Origin: Fragilariopsis cylindrus CCMP1102
Taxonomy: Eukaryota > Bacillariophyta > Bacillariophyceae > Bacillariales > Bacillariaceae
Assembly (NCBI GenBank): GCA_900095095.1
Contig: FMBT01000510.1
Span: forward strand, 1-64,000
Reading direction: 5' to 3'
Length of the DNA: 64,000 nt
Of this stretch, positions 10,049-21,410 are shown in pieces. A model generated the notes under the pieces. It saw nothing but the letters and a program-made list of their open reading frames with translations. It had not been told where the DNA came from and did not search any database. Each line of letters starts with the position of its first letter. The first letter of the stretch is position 1. The translations under genes were made by a program, and so were the position numbers.

Positions 10049-11023
10049 ATTTCAGATCATCAGATAATCATACATCAAGATCATACAATCAAATCAGATC
10101 GGATCATACATACAATCAGATCAGATCATACATCAGATCAGATACGGATGAATGAACGATCAAACCGTTCCAAATATAGAAAAGCAGTGTCGCCTTGCGA
10201 TCTCTGCTGATACAAGTAGTGGATTTTTCAAAGTTCCATCCAGTTATCTACCACTTAAAGAACAATTTAGTTTTTAATTTTCATAGTAAAAACATTATCA
10301 CAGCCAAACGTTTGCGTAGATGATTCGATTTGATTTGATTTGATTTGATTTGATTCGTATGTACGGGATTATATACGATTCGATTCGATTCGATTCGATT
10401 CTACTACAGAAACAGTGTTTGATTTGTATGAGTCCGTCTAGCACTTTCTTCAATAATATTCGTTGATATCTCTAGAAGCAAAACAAGCAGGTCGACCAGT
10501 AATGCACCCACTACAATACAGAAGAAAACTATAAGGCAAACAACATCCTAATCAGTTTTTTTGCTGTACCCAATGATGATTGATTCTTTTCTCTCCGAGA
10601 AGCACTTCACCCAAAACTTCAACTTATAGGCATAACGCATCACCCTAACAATTCAATGTAGTAGCTACACGTACAGTACAGTAAAGTTTGTGTGAAGGAA
10701 TATTGTACAATAGAGGTATATTATTGTTGAGATCTTTTCCACACAAAATAAAATATTGTTGGTACGAATGAAATATCATGCGTACGTCTGACAGGACTAG
10801 AATACAAAATGAGAACACTGAAATACGGTAGAACTGTAACACTGAAATGAGAAGTGTGAATGTACTATCACACGTAATGAAAAACAATTGGATACGGCGT
10901 GAGAAGTGTAACACTGAAATAATGACATTTGTGAATGTACTATCTCACATAATGAAGTACATTTTTGTTGATTGATTAGATTAGATTCGAATTAATAAAC
11001 TTTTACAACGAGTGGAATGAAAA
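10049..11023. repeat. Intergenic repeats downstream of the kinase
   Basis: It contains ATCAGATC-type repeats (10050-10145), GATTTGATTTGATTT and CGATTCGATTCGATT pentamer runs (10326-10400), and a copy of the micro-membrane-protein family (10404-10546, minus). At about 10790-10960 it carries an inverted, degenerate copy of the 18-19 kb repeat, recognised by GAAGTGTAACACTGAAAT and CACATAATGAAG-like words. Bases 10570-10650 resemble 21040-21110. Confidence 0.7.
10404..10546 (-). pseudogene. Micro membrane-protein family, copy 1 (not open throughout)
   Basis: On the minus strand this 143-bp stretch begins with an ATG-Leu-Phe-Ala-Leu start like the other copies. It ends in codons for SARRTHTNQTLFL followed by TAG. 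It is clearly homologous to 19798-19947 and 27036-27176 but is 2 bp longer, so the reading frame is not continuous and it is probably a decayed copy. The family is unknown; see the copy at 27036-27176. Confidence 0.6.
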
Positions 11024-11248
11024 ATGGATTCTGATGAGGAAAAGGATCGCAGGAGATGGCTGCAGGAAACCGATAACAGTGGCACTAGTAATAATACTGT
11101 TATTATTGTGGTTTCTGTTATAATTGCACTAACGATAGTTGCAATCGGTGTACTTATTAAATGCAAAAAGCAACGACGACAACAAACTCGTGAGATTGAA
11201 CTCCAAGCAGCTGATGCTGTTAATAAAACTAGTCGGCATACTATATAG
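11024..11248 (+). CDS. Small single-pass membrane protein
   Basis: A 74-residue protein with a charged N-terminus (MDSDEEKDRRRW), then a hydrophobic helix of about 24 residues (VIIVVSVIIALTIVAIGVLI, residues 26-45). A basic cytosolic-looking tail follows (KCKKQRRQQTRE). The basic side after the helix suggests an N-out, C-in single-pass topology. The clean charge/hydrophobic/charge layout is not expected of random AT-rich DNA. It could be a complete small protein or the last exon of a larger receptor-like gene. No family is recognised. Confidence 0.55.
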   Translation: MDSDEEKDRRRWLQETDNSGTSNNTVIIVVSVIIALTIVAIGVLIKCKKQRRQQTREIELQAADAVNKTSRHTI

Positions 11249-11849
11249 CAATCGATTGAGATTGGGATTGAGACGAGCATGATTGAGAGAGATTAGCGTT
11301 ACTATATAGTGCGGAGACTTCGATAAAAAAGATAAAGATCCACATACATACATGCATACATATATGCAGCAGTTGGAATCAATCAAATCGTTACCTCATG
11401 CACGGTAAGTATTTTATTCATTGAAGACGCGGAGACGAGGAGAATTTATACAGTAATAAGATTATAGTAAACCAACCAACTAACATGTGTCGAAAGAATA
11501 TAAAAGACCTTGAATCACACTAAAACGATGACTACAGTACTGTACGTCGAACAACTTGACTTGACTCGACTCGACTCGACTCGACTAGTGTCTACTAACT
11601 TCGAATACACGTAACGTCCGATTGCTAATACTAATAATAATAATAGTAAGATTTTTGTGATTTATATATTTCCGTTATTCTATTTTCTATTCATTTCATT
11701 TATTTACTTTCTTCCATTTTTACGTAACGTACAATTGTTTCCACAGTAGTTTATATTTATACAATACGTAACAGTCCAATTTAACTAACTGTTTTCTGTC
11801 TTCGTCAGACATATGACACATTCTATACATAGAGTAATAATATCCATTA
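11249..11849. other. Intergenic stretch with a GACTC pentamer array
   Basis: No gene is seen. A pentanucleotide array of (GACTC)n, about six units, lies near 11557-11586. The same pentamer array recurs near 19967-20007 and, inverted, near 35540-35570. The rest is AT-rich and separates the small membrane gene from the convergent secreted-protein gene. Confidence 0.6.
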
Positions 11850-12353
11850 TTACAACATTGCAACAATAATTGATGACGCTGCTGCAACAGTATATAATGC
11901 CACACTCACACTAATCATTCCAACTGCTATTGCACTATTACCACCACTACTACTAACTTCTTTTGATGGGTCGGGGGATGAGATTAGAGTCATTGTTTGA
12001 ATACCTAACATCTCATTGGAATATTCGGATGGTCCACAGGGTATATCCGATGTGGATTTATAATTTAAAGTCCATATTTGTCCATACACACGACAATATC
12101 CATTTCGAACATTCAGGATACAACCATTCCCTTCGGTGACATTTAAACTACAACAGGTACCTTCCCATTTATGTAATTCAATTAATGTATCACAATGTGT
12201 TGGTGTATCTTCATATAATGGTAAATCAGAGATTTTATTCCCTATTCCATGAACGTGTTGTACACGACAGGACGTTGTGAAGAATAAAAATAGTAATAGG
12301 AAAGCAAGAAAGTTAAACGGCGACTGTTGTGACTTTGGTAGTGGCGACATCAT
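11850..12353 (-). CDS. Small secreted, cysteine-containing protein, possibly membrane-tethered
   Basis: A 167-residue protein. Residues about 14-36 (FNFLAFLLLFLFFTTS) form a signal peptide with a likely cut near CRVQHVHG. The mature part has about seven cysteines (THCDTLIE, GTCCSLN, NGCILN, GYCRVYG, IPCGPSE), enough for several disulfides. A Ser/Gly linker follows, then a C-terminal hydrophobic segment (GMISVSVALYTVAAASSIIV) with almost no charged tail, resembling a GPI-anchor signal or a terminal membrane helix. I infer a cell-surface protein. The family is not recognised. A (GTT)n tract lies just upstream of the start. Confidence 0.75.
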   Translation of the reverse strand: MMSPLPKSQQSPFNFLAFLLLFLFFTTSCRVQHVHGIGNKISDLPLYEDTPTHCDTLIELHKWEGTCCSLNVTEGNGCILNVRNGYCRVYGQIWTLNYKSTSDIPCGPSEYSNEMLGIQTMTLISSPDPSKEVSSSGGNSAIAVGMISVSVALYTVAAASSIIVAML

Positions 12354-13556
12354 AATATTCTTGTTTTTAATTGTGTCGGGTTGTTGTTGTTGTTGTTGTT
12401 GTTTTTAATTCAGTAGGGATTTTTACTAGATTCGATTTCGGTAGGCTATTCTCGTTGTCTTTCAAATACTAAATACAGTAATTTATTTTTGCAAAAATAG
12501 AATCCGATTGATTGATTCGTGGGGAAGTGTCTTGTTTTTGTGTCTTGTTTGTGTCCTGGTATGTGTCTCTTGTTTGTGTGACTTGTTTTGTGTCTTGTCT
12601 ATGTATGTGTGACGTACGTTATTCAATGCAAAAAGAGAGAGAAAGAGAGAGAACAAGGAGAGAAGAGTACAGTGATGTATTTGCGGCTGTACAAGGAGTA
12701 TTTTTGATTTGATTTAATTTATTGTGGCAACTTCTGATTAATATTTATTTGTGTCTTGATGTTGTTCTTATGACGGATGTCGTGTAAAATAAAAGAGAAC
12801 GATGTTCTTTCTACTCCTTGCTACTACTAGTTGACTTATTATTACAGTATGTTGCGCTAATAAAATATTTGCTTTAATTTATTACGGCAACTATTGATTA
12901 TTGATTTGTGTCTTGATGTTGTTGTTATGAAGAATGTCGTGTTAAAAAAAAATTAGAACGATGTTCTTTCTACTGCTTCCTGGTACATTTTGCTAATAGT
13001 ATAGCGGTTACTTTGTGACATTTTTAGTCATTAATAATATAGAAAAAAGGCATATGCATTGAAATATTGAAAGACTGACATTTATCACTCGTGCATTATG
13101 GAGTAAGAAGTTGATGTACAGTAATCAGTAATAATACAAGGATAAGGTTAAACAGATCTTTGACTCAATGGATTCAACCGTGTTCAAAAATACCGTTGGT
13201 AACCCGGAGGCACATACCGTTTGAAAATTATGTGCACTAAACCGTTGATATTAAATCAAACAATAATATAGGGCGAAGAACAAGATTCGGTACGCGCGAT
13301 ACGATTGGATTGGATGGCATAAATAAAATTATACACCGTTCGAATAAATTAAATTATAATTAAAAGAACGCTGCTCGAGCAATAATCAATAAAGGAAAGA
13401 ACAGCAGACAATGGGTCTTCAAGCAGAGGTCTATTGGCGAATGCGATGAAATAATTCTCAATGTATGTTGCCATATGTATGTGTTCAAATAAACAAAAGT
13501 TGGGGAGAAAATTAACGACGCCGCTTCTCCACCAATCCCAGGTTCAAGTACTAGTA

Positions 13557-14110
13557 CGGCGATGGATGGAATGCACTAGCTGGAATGTACTATGTACTGT
13601 ACAGTAATCCAGAAATATAAAAAATAGTAGTAAGTGCATCGGCGGGAACTTTGTAATGGTAATAAGTGCATGAGCAGGAACTGTACTGTATTACGGCGAT
13701 GGATGGCATGCACTAGCTGGAGTTTGTGTACAGTAATCCAAAACATAAAAAATAGTAATATAAGTGCCTATGGGCGGGAACTTTGTAATAGTAATAAGTG
13801 CCTGTGCAGGAACTATACAGTATTACGGCGATGGATGGCATGCACTAGCTGGAGTGTGTGTACAGTAATCCAAAACATATAAAATAGTAATATAAGTGCC
13901 TATGGGCGGTAACTTTGTAATAGTAATAAGTGCCTGTGCAGGAACTATACAGTATTACGGCGATGGATGGCATGCACTAGCTGGAGTGTACAATGCACTT
14001 TACATAAATCCAGAAACACAAAAAATAGTGATAAGTGCATCGGCGGGAACTTTGTAATAGTAATAAGTGCATAGGCAGGAACTGTATTACTACGTCATCG
14101 AACGTACAAA
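13557..14110. repeat. 133-bp minisatellite, four units
   Basis: The word CGGCGATGGATGG starts at 13557, 13694, 13826 and 13958, a spacing of 137, 132 and 132 bp. Each unit also carries GCACTAGCTGGA, GTACAGTAATCC and paired AAGTGC(A/C)T(A/C)GGCGGGAACT / GCAGGAACT words. The two middle units are nearly identical. The last unit is incomplete and diverges beyond 14090. Confidence 0.85.
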
Positions 14111-14514
14111 GTGCCTCGGCAGGAACTGTACACTATACTATTTATGTGCATTGTCTCAACCATTTTTTAATTTTGCATGCCTTTCGTATTTTTAAGGCGG
14201 TTATACGGTAGGTCAAATTTTGTCGGCACTTATTACAACAATTATTACTGGAGACTACTAACAATTATTACTGGAGACAACCCACCAACCACGTCGATGA
14301 ATGAATCAATATACCGTACAACATGTTGTAGGACTATGTACAGTAAGTTATGTTGAACCCATATCTTATAATATTATGATGATTTTTTTCACATCATGCG
14401 CTACTTCTAAAAAACCTACTATGATTGTGATGTGAAGAAGGTGTAATACGCAGTAATCATTGTTCTTTGTGTGTTCCTTGCCAATCAATAATAATAATAA
14501 TAAAATTCTAATTT

Positions 14515-14660
14515 ATTACTAATATTACTTTACCGATACATAAAGTCACATACAGCCAGGTGCATACAACATCACATCATACAATAATTACTAATATTAC
14601 TTTACCGATACATAAAGTCACATACAGCCAGGTGCATACAACATCACATCATACAATAAA
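14515..14660. repeat. 72-bp perfect tandem duplication
   Basis: The unit with TACTTTACCGATACATAAAG and AGCCAGGTGCATACAAC occurs twice head-to-tail with a period of 72 bp. The two copies appear identical, so the duplication is recent. Confidence 0.85.
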
Positions 14661-15388
14661 GATTCCTTCCGTAAACGCTGGGCCCTGAATCGAAAGTATT
14701 CAAACGCCAATGAATCGTAAATATTCAAACGCCAATAGCTCAAATAAATAAACTGCGGTAGCTGTATACTCAAACAAGTAACAAGTAAGTTGTATACTCA
14801 AACAAGTAACTAGTAACTAGTAACAAGTAACAAGTTTCTATACAGTACTACAATGAACTATAAGCTATATAGTAGCTAGAATGATATGAAATAGAATAAG
14901 AGTGGAGTAGAATTATACGTTTTATAACATAATAGCTAAGCTTATTTAGAGGTGGACTGTTACCTATTGTTAACTATCCTTGGCCAAGTTTTTATCCCAG
15001 CAATTTAATTGAAATCGTGAACTGAACTTCCGTGTATTACTATATATTATACTATATTCTAGAGCTAGTAAACGTACACATCAGTTATTTTTGTTTTGAT
15101 TTTTGTTTTTTAATTCTTTGATTATTTATTGTTTCTTTATTAAAATGTTGTTTGTAGGTACATGTGCATTGTGTCTATTGCGTGTGCATTGTGCATTGTG
15201 TGTATACGTGTGTAAGTGTGTAGTAGTTACTGTGTATGATTATTTTTCTTGGTCTTATGATGTTATGTCTTCCGCGTCCATGATTCTCTTCTATTCTTCT
15301 TTCTTTGGATTTGATGGTCGACGTAGTTGTTGTTGTCGTTGCTGTTGCCGTTGCCGTTGATGTTGCCGATACTCTTACTATATGATTG

Positions 15389-16330
15389 TTAATACTGTGG
15401 TTGGTAAGACTGATTATTATCTTGGTGGTTGTTGTTGTTGTTGTTGCAATTATTGTAGAAGTTACTATTATTCGTAGTAGACGACTGTGGTTGTGGTTGT
15501 TGTTGTTGATTCAATAATGTTTCCGATGAAATAAAGTGATGTGATGATGTAGCATTATTAAAGCTGTTATTGTTATTATTGTGCTGATGTTGCTGTTGTT
15601 GTTGATGTTGATTGACATTTGTATTATTTGGTAGTGCGAAAATATCAATGTTATCATTATCATTAAGATTGTTACCAAATCTATTATTACAATCAATACT
15701 GCCATTAAAATTATTATTATTATTATAATAGGCATCCGCTGCTGTAGTAAAGTTCTGTTGTTGGGATGATCCTAATAATGATGATGTACTTTGTTGTAAT
15801 TGTTTATAGGAATCACGATTATTAAAATTAGAATGATGCGCCATAATAATGGATGCTGCTGATAAAGCCGATTGTTGTCCATTACTATTCGATGAGGAGG
15901 AGGATGATGTTATCTCATTTGGTAATACAAATTCATCACAATCAAAACTAAAGATATCAGATGCCATTTAGTAGTGTATCCATGTGGTGTTGCTGTTGAA
16001 TTTGTTGTTGTGGTTGTTGGAATAGAATCAGATGCAATTGAATAGACGGATGAATCATCACTTACAATTGTATTATTTGTAAGTGAAGTGGACATACTGA
16101 ATATATCCGGATTTAATGATAATCCTCCTTTTGATGAAAATAATTTCAATCCTGCGGATGTATTTTGTAGTAAAGTGTTTTGAACTTTTAATTTACTTGC
16201 TAATAAAGTCTTTTGTAACAACTTGTTTTGCATCTTTAAAGTATTTTGCAATTGTAATAATGACTTCGATTCAGATATTATATCCGTACTAGTATCCATA
16301 CTAATATTCACACTATTCATCATAATATTG
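15389..16330 (-). CDS. Asn/Gln-rich region downstream of the HMG box (probable C-terminal part)
   Basis: Two coding-looking frames continue from the HMG-box gene. At about 15968-16330 a frame reads SSRLNNIMMNSVN, then a leucine-rich coiled-coil stretch (SKSLLQLQNTLKMQNKLLQKTLL, split here as two heptad blocks), then Ser/Thr-rich sequence. At 15389-15967 another frame starts MASDIFSFDCDEFVLPNE and becomes very Asn/Gln-rich to the stop. The three frames overlap head to tail with no long gap, which suggests one protein of about 500 residues whose joins (small introns or frameshifts) I cannot resolve. The alternative is a separate small gene at 15389-15967. The composition resembles a transcription-factor activation region. 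Confidence 0.5.
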
Positions 16331-17181
16331 TTTAATCGTGAAGAACTCCATAATTTTATGATCACGATCACAATCGTCACTACTAATACTTCTACTACGT
16401 TGAGTAGGAGTAGTCTTAGTAGGAGAAGTCTTAGGAGAACTTGTAGTCTTCGTATTGATTGGTACCTTCCATGGTCCTTTATATAAGGACTTTTCAGTCT
16501 CATACCGTACTTTATCTTTTCTTGCCATCTCTTCCCATTTTTCACGTTCGTCTTCTGGTAATGTTTTCCATGCCTTGGAGACCATTTTTGCGATTTCGGT
16601 GGTGGAGAGCTGTTGTTATAGAAATAGGAGAAGAGCAGGAGTAGGAGAAGAGGAGTAGAGTAGAGTGAGGAAAAGTTGAAGATTCAATTCGATTTCACGA
16701 TTCGATTCGTTGCATCGCTCTAGCCGGTATTAGACTCAGACAACTCAGACTCTTAGACTCGGTATAGACTCAAACTCGTAGGTTAGAGTAGAGTGAGGAC
16801 AAGTTGAAGATTCGATTGAATTCAATTCGATTCGATTCGAATCGATTCGGCGGTGGCTGTTCGTATCGCGCTCTATACCGGTATTAGACGAATCAGACAA
16901 CTCAAACTCTTTTAGACTCGATGTAAACCTACCTTGGCATTATCTTGATTTGCTTTTAATAATTCCACACGAATTGATTTATGTTTAATGGTGGAAAAGA
17001 AGATATATGAACTTTTAAAACGTCTTGGTGCCTGTGGTGCTTTTTTATATTTGATACGAGGATTACCAATTGATGTTTGTTTCGTCTTTCTGGTAGTTGT
17101 AGTAGGACTGCTTGTGCTTGTGCTGACACTGTCGCTGCTGACAGTTGTTGCCATGGTATTCATAATTTTTCGACTCATCAT
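16313..17181 (-). CDS. HMG-box DNA-binding protein, two clear exons
   Basis: Exon 1 is 16933-17181 and exon 2 runs from 16609 down to about 16313. The junction is GCCAAG|GTAGGT to AACAACAG|CTCTCC in phase 0. Joined, they encode a complete HMG box. Its first part is PRRFKSSYIFFSTIKHKSIR near residues 50-70. Its second part, LSTTEIAKMVSKAWKTLP, DEREKWEEMARKDKVRY and YKGPWKVP, begins exon 2. Such boxes bend and bind DNA in the nucleus. The N-terminus is Ser/Thr-rich with a basic patch. After the box comes a Thr/Ser/Pro linker. The exon-2 frame ends at 16313, but coding-like sequence continues in other frames (previous entry), so the true C-terminus is uncertain. The 323-nt intron contains a tandem duplication. 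Confidence 0.85.
16620..16930. repeat. Tandem duplication inside the HMG-gene intron
   Basis: Two related halves of about 140 bp share GTAGAGTGAGGA(A/C)AAGTTGAAG, ATTCGATTCG, CCGGTATTAGAC and ACAACTCA(A/G)ACTCTT words in the same order. The duplication lengthens this intron to 323 nt, compared with 105-250 nt for the other introns in the window. Confidence 0.7.
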
Positions 17182-19764
17182 CTTGAGATATATATGTATA
17201 GATATAGATATATTATATATTGCTTTTGCTTTTGTATAAAAAAAATATAAAAAGGAGAAGAAAATAAAAGTGGTGTGGATTTTTTTTTGTGTGATGAAAT
17301 AATTTTATGAATGTATAAAAAAGCATGAATGAAAACTAGCGTTGAAAAATGAGATACCTGATTTTTTTAAATGTATTCGCGACGTGTAGAAAGGAAAGAG
17401 AAAGAAGAATCCATAACCCAGAACAACGGTCAATCAGTAAAGAACAACTGCATTGAGAGAGAGATTTCAATACCTATGTTGATACGGTAATTGCAGCTTC
17501 AATATACTGAACTCTAACAAAAAGAAATTAGGCTTCTCAATTTGACATGAGTAAATGTAAAAGAGAAGGAGAAGACAATTTATGTTAAATGAGTGACTTT
17601 TTTCGATTAGTTATACTTATTCTATCGAGGCTTATGTTTTTCAGTCTACTGGGAGTCGTGACAAACTTAGCGCGTTTTAGTCGTCTGAAAAGTTCAAAAT
17701 CAGATATTATTGCACAGAGGTTTAATTAAAAGATTTGAAATCAGCATAATTGATAAACCGAACTTTACGGAGTAGAACGATTCGCATTATTCGTCATCTT
17801 CGAATAACAAATATCTTTGGGTCGCTAAATATACGACCATTATTTTTTATTTAATTAAACCTTACAAGTACTTTTTCGAAGTCAGTTTAACGGCTGTCAA
17901 TAGTTTCACTCACTTCTACATTAGAATATTTTAGAATGTTTAAGACAATCTAAATACCGGTATAATTTAATTATATACCGGTATCATCTAAAGGGTTCGC
18001 ATTATTTCCTCTTATATTGTTCTTTACGAATACAATTGTGTTTGCCTATGCAATTGTTCTTCGTAATGTGTGATACAATTGTAATCACACTTCTCGTTTC
18101 AGTGATACACTTCTCAGTTGCACTCACATCTACGTAGATTTTTTAGAATGTTTAAGGCAATAGATTATGCGATACTAAGGGATCCCGCCAATCACACTTC
18201 TCGTTTCAGTGTCACACTTCTCAGTTGCACTCACTTCGACAATTTTTTTGGAATGTTTAAGGCAAAAGATTATGCGATACTAGGGGATCCCCCCAATCAC
18301 ACCTCTCGTTTCAGTGTTACACTTCTCAGTTGTACTCACATCGACAAATTTTGTAGAATGTTTAGGGCAATCTAAATTATGCAGTATTTTCTCTCTGCAC
18401 TATTGTTCTTTACGAATACAATCGTGTATCCGTATGCAATTGTTCTTCATATAATGTGTGATACAATTGTAATCACACTTTTCGTTTCAGTGTTACATTT
18501 CTCAGTTGCACTCTCACTTCGACAATTTTTTTAGAATATTTAAGGCAATCTACATTATGCAGTATTTCCTCTTTTTACACGAATACAATTGTGTATCCGT
18601 ATGCAGCTGTTCTACATAATGTGTGAGTACGATCAACCTTCTCATCTTAGTGTTACACTTGTCACTTCAGTGTTACAATTCTAATCGCATTATGTTATTT
18701 CCTCTTTACACTATCGGTCTTTACAAATTCAATCGTGTGTCCGTATGCAATTGTTCTTCATACCAGTAATGTGTGATACTAAATTCAGACTTCTATTCGA
18801 GTGTTACACTTCTCAGACATTGTGTCCTTTTTTGTATGCAATTGTTCGTCATAATGTGTGATACATTCACACTTCTATTCGAGTGTTACACTTCTCAGAC
18901 ATTGTGTCCTTTTTTGTATCAAATTGTGTGATACAATCACACCTCTATTCCAGTATTCACTTCTCATTTCAGTGTTACAAGTCATGCGAAGTCCCGTCAG
19001 ACTTTGTGACCTTTTCTGTATGCAATTATTCTTCATAATGTGTGATACATCCACACTTCTATTTCAGTGGTCACTTCTCATTTCAGTGTTACACTTCTCA
19101 TTTCAAGTCATGTCGTCCGAAATCCTGTACATAGTTACATATACAGCAGACATGTACGTTGCACCAACGAGTACAAAAAATAATAATAATTGTTAAATAA
19201 TAAAATAAAAACATACATACATAGAACCATCATCATCATGCATGCTGTATTGTTCTCTGTTACAAGACTGTTCGCTTATACTGCGTAGGCAGTAATCGCA
19301 TATGTCCATCAGACAAAAATCACTACTGCATGCTGTATTGTTCTCTGTTACAAGACTGTTAACTTTTACTGCGTAGGCAGTAATCGCATATGTCCATCAG
19401 ACAAAAATCACTACTGAATGCGAAAAAAAAGAAGCACGGCTGGTGTACTAACGTTACCGCCATGATGTATTGTTTCGCCTTTTTAATATGAAAAGAACGA
19501 CTAATATGATTACATACAATCTGTAGGTGATGATGTCAACACAATCATCGCTTACCCATCACCTATAGAACGAAAAAGAAAGACTAATATGATTACATAC
19601 AATCTATATAAGTGATGATGTCACCACAATCATCGCTTACCCATCGCCCGCCATCACAAATCAACCACAAAACTGTTCCTTGGTTTATTTTCAATATATG
19701 TATTCCACGAGAAGGTTACCGTAACGTACGAAGTCTGCTGTAGATCCTCCGCTTCCACTATCGG
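17182..19764. repeat. Gene-free block of degenerate and recent tandem repeats
   Basis: No gene is supported. A short inverted repeat with two TACCGGTAT words lies near 17956-17990. From about 18050 to 19115 a degenerate unit of roughly 120-170 bp repeats with TTTCAGTGTTACACTTCTCA, AATGTTTAAGGCAA, GTATGCAATTGTTCTTCAT and AATGTGTGATAC words. Open frames at 18118-18375 and 18858-19196 merely traverse these units. An 88-bp near-identical duplication begins at 19241 and 19329. An 82-bp duplication begins near 19500 and 19582. Confidence 0.7.
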
Positions 19765-19947
19765 TTGCACTCTACTTGTTCATGTCCTTTTTCTCAGGTT
19801 GTAAACGTTTTGGTGGTTTTGTTGTTTGCCTTAGTCTTCTTCTGTATTGTAGTGGGTGCTTTACTGGTCGACCTGCTTGTTTTGGTTCTAGAAATATCAA
19901 CGAATATCATTGAAGAAAGTGCTAGACGGATTCATACAAATCAATAA
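19765..19947 (+). CDS. Micro membrane-protein family, copy 2
   Basis: An open frame without an ATG at its head; it ends in TAATAA at 19947. The conserved part (from about 19798) encodes two short hydrophobic blocks, VLVVLLFALVFFCIVVGALL and VDLLVLVLEI, then an acidic/basic tail, NIIEESARRIHTNQ. The sequence TTTTTCTCAG ends at 19797 and looks like a 3' splice site, so this may be the last exon of a spliced gene. Compared with the copy at 27036-27176 most differences fall in third codon positions, which supports a coding role. The family is unknown; I infer a small membrane protein. Confidence 0.5.
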   Translation: MHSTCSCPFSQVVNVLVVLLFALVFFCIVVGALLVDLLVLVLEISTNIIEESARRIHTNQ

Positions 19948-20421
19948 TAAACGGTGTAGGATTTCAGACGACTCGACTCGACTCGACTCGACTCGACTCG
20001 ACTCGACACCACGAAGAATATTATATTGATTACTTACTTTAGGTCAGCACACAAGAATCACTTGCCATGCCATAACCGGGTGGTTTGTTTTGATTATTTC
20101 TTTTACGAGAAGGGAGTTACTATAATTGTAAAACTGTAAAGAAATTTCCTCAGAGGAGGACGGCGGGATTTCAAACTCACGACGAATATTAAATCTTCTC
20201 ATAAGATAAAGATATAAACAAAATCAAAATCAAAATCAAAATCAAAACGTACGCAAAGATTCGATTAATACAAATGGAATAAAATAATGCTCCCACTTCC
20301 AAATTACTTTAAATCCAAGAATATCACGAAATAGATATACTACATATATTGTTCTTGTTGAGACAGTTAGACAGACTAGAGTTGTTTCGGTTATTAACGA
20401 CTGTCAGCTAATCAGGTTGCT
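19948..20421. repeat. Intergenic stretch with an ACTCG pentamer array
   Basis: A (GACTC)n array of about eight units lies at 19967-20007, and AAAATC repeats lie at about 20220-20247. No gene is seen. Part of this may belong to the retrotransposon fossil that follows, but no long terminal repeat pair was found. Confidence 0.6.
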
Positions 20422-20803
20422 TTATTTGCACTTGTATATTTGTGTATTGGAGCTTACGCTTTGTGAGGCGATATGCCAGCTCAACGGGGCCACTGTGTTG
20501 TACTCTTTCAGTATGGAGTGCGTCGTCGCACGCGACTTCATCTCAGCCCAATATTGTGTTGCGTGGTTTACGACTGGTAATCCGACTGAGGATTTCAAAC
20601 ACAACCTTGCCTTGTTGCGTCGTCGTTGAGGCTTGTTGCATCATTTTATACAAATAGATTGTTCTCATTTTTTTATGATGATAATGCGATGGTGAGAGTA
20701 ATTTCGAAAAGTAGTCTGTTAAGTCGTACTTACCTGGTGCCCAATATACTCTGAATTGTCTTTGTTCTACTGGATCCTGTAACCAGTAGAACCTCATATC
20801 CAT
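20422..20803 (-). mobile_element. LTR-retrotransposon fossil, C-terminal pol (RNase H end)
   Basis: Minus-strand reading gives a stretch with MDMRFYWLQDPV, QFRVYWAPGKYDLTDYFSK and SPSHYHHKKMR. This is the typical C-terminal signature of the RNase H part of pol in LTR retrotransposons of diatoms and other stramenopiles. Only about 380 bp remain. Gag, integrase and most of the reverse transcriptase are absent and I found no paired terminal repeats. It is a broken, truncated relic, probably of moderate age. Copia-like versus other LTR families cannot be decided from this piece. Confidence 0.7.
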
Positions 20804-21410
20804 TCTGCTTCTGATTGTTCTTGGTTTACTGTTTTGTTCATAATTCCATCAGCGGTGCTATGATCGATGTTATCAACATGTACAAACCCCTGTACGTGAG
20901 ACAAGTGCGCCTACTACACGACAACACTCCTCCTGCTGCAATCGTGTCTTATTCTATCTTAGCTGCTGGCTGACTGATCGGAGCGACGGGTTGACTACTG
21001 TAGTTCCCATTCACTAAAAGTACGTGTACCCAACCAATCATGATATTTTCTCTCCGAAAGCACTTGAACCCAAGCTTCAACATTTAGGCGCACCCACCCA
21101 AACAATTTCACTACAAAAGAAGGTGTTCTAAAACTTCAAGATACGAAAAGGAAATAGAATACGATCGTTCTGGCCAGAAAGTGATACATACACTACTGTA
21201 GTTAGTTTGTGATAATATAGATTGTTCAGGTAGGCGTACAAAGTGCTATTTAATACTATATGTATGCTATACTATTGCTTTTGTCTACTTATTTCACAAA
21301 ATGGCAGTACCAACTAATGTATAGGCAGAAGTGATACTAAAAAAGGACCTTTTTTTTGACAAATATATGTACCGTATATAATATTGGATACTGTGGTATA
21401 ATTTATTTAT
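20804..21410. other. Intergenic stretch, no gene seen
   Basis: Bases 21040-21110 resemble 10570-10650 (shared TTCTCTCCGA and AAGCACTT words). The remainder is AT-rich with TACTGTAG and TACCGTA words and contains the 3' flank of the ABCG gene. No credible coding sequence. Confidence 0.5.

Larger units (their letters stand above)
12354..15388. repeat. Gene-free block of minisatellites
   Basis: This 3-kb stretch holds several separate tandem arrays and no gene I can support. A unit with GTGTCTTGATGTTGTT and GAACGATGTTCTTTCTACT occurs twice, near 12713-12830 and 12873-12985. A 133-bp array spans 13557-14110 and a 72-bp direct duplication lies at 14515-14660. Shorter duplications include TATTCAAACGCCAAT at about 14698 and 14728, and AGTAACTAGTAAC words at 14775-14830. 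TTAGTAGTT-like and TACTGTAC words are frequent. Confidence 0.7.

Noticed and set aside
18118-19196. Two plus frames (85 and 112 residues) with repeated peptides
   Set aside because: The repetition mirrors the tandem DNA units; units vary in length by non-multiples of three.
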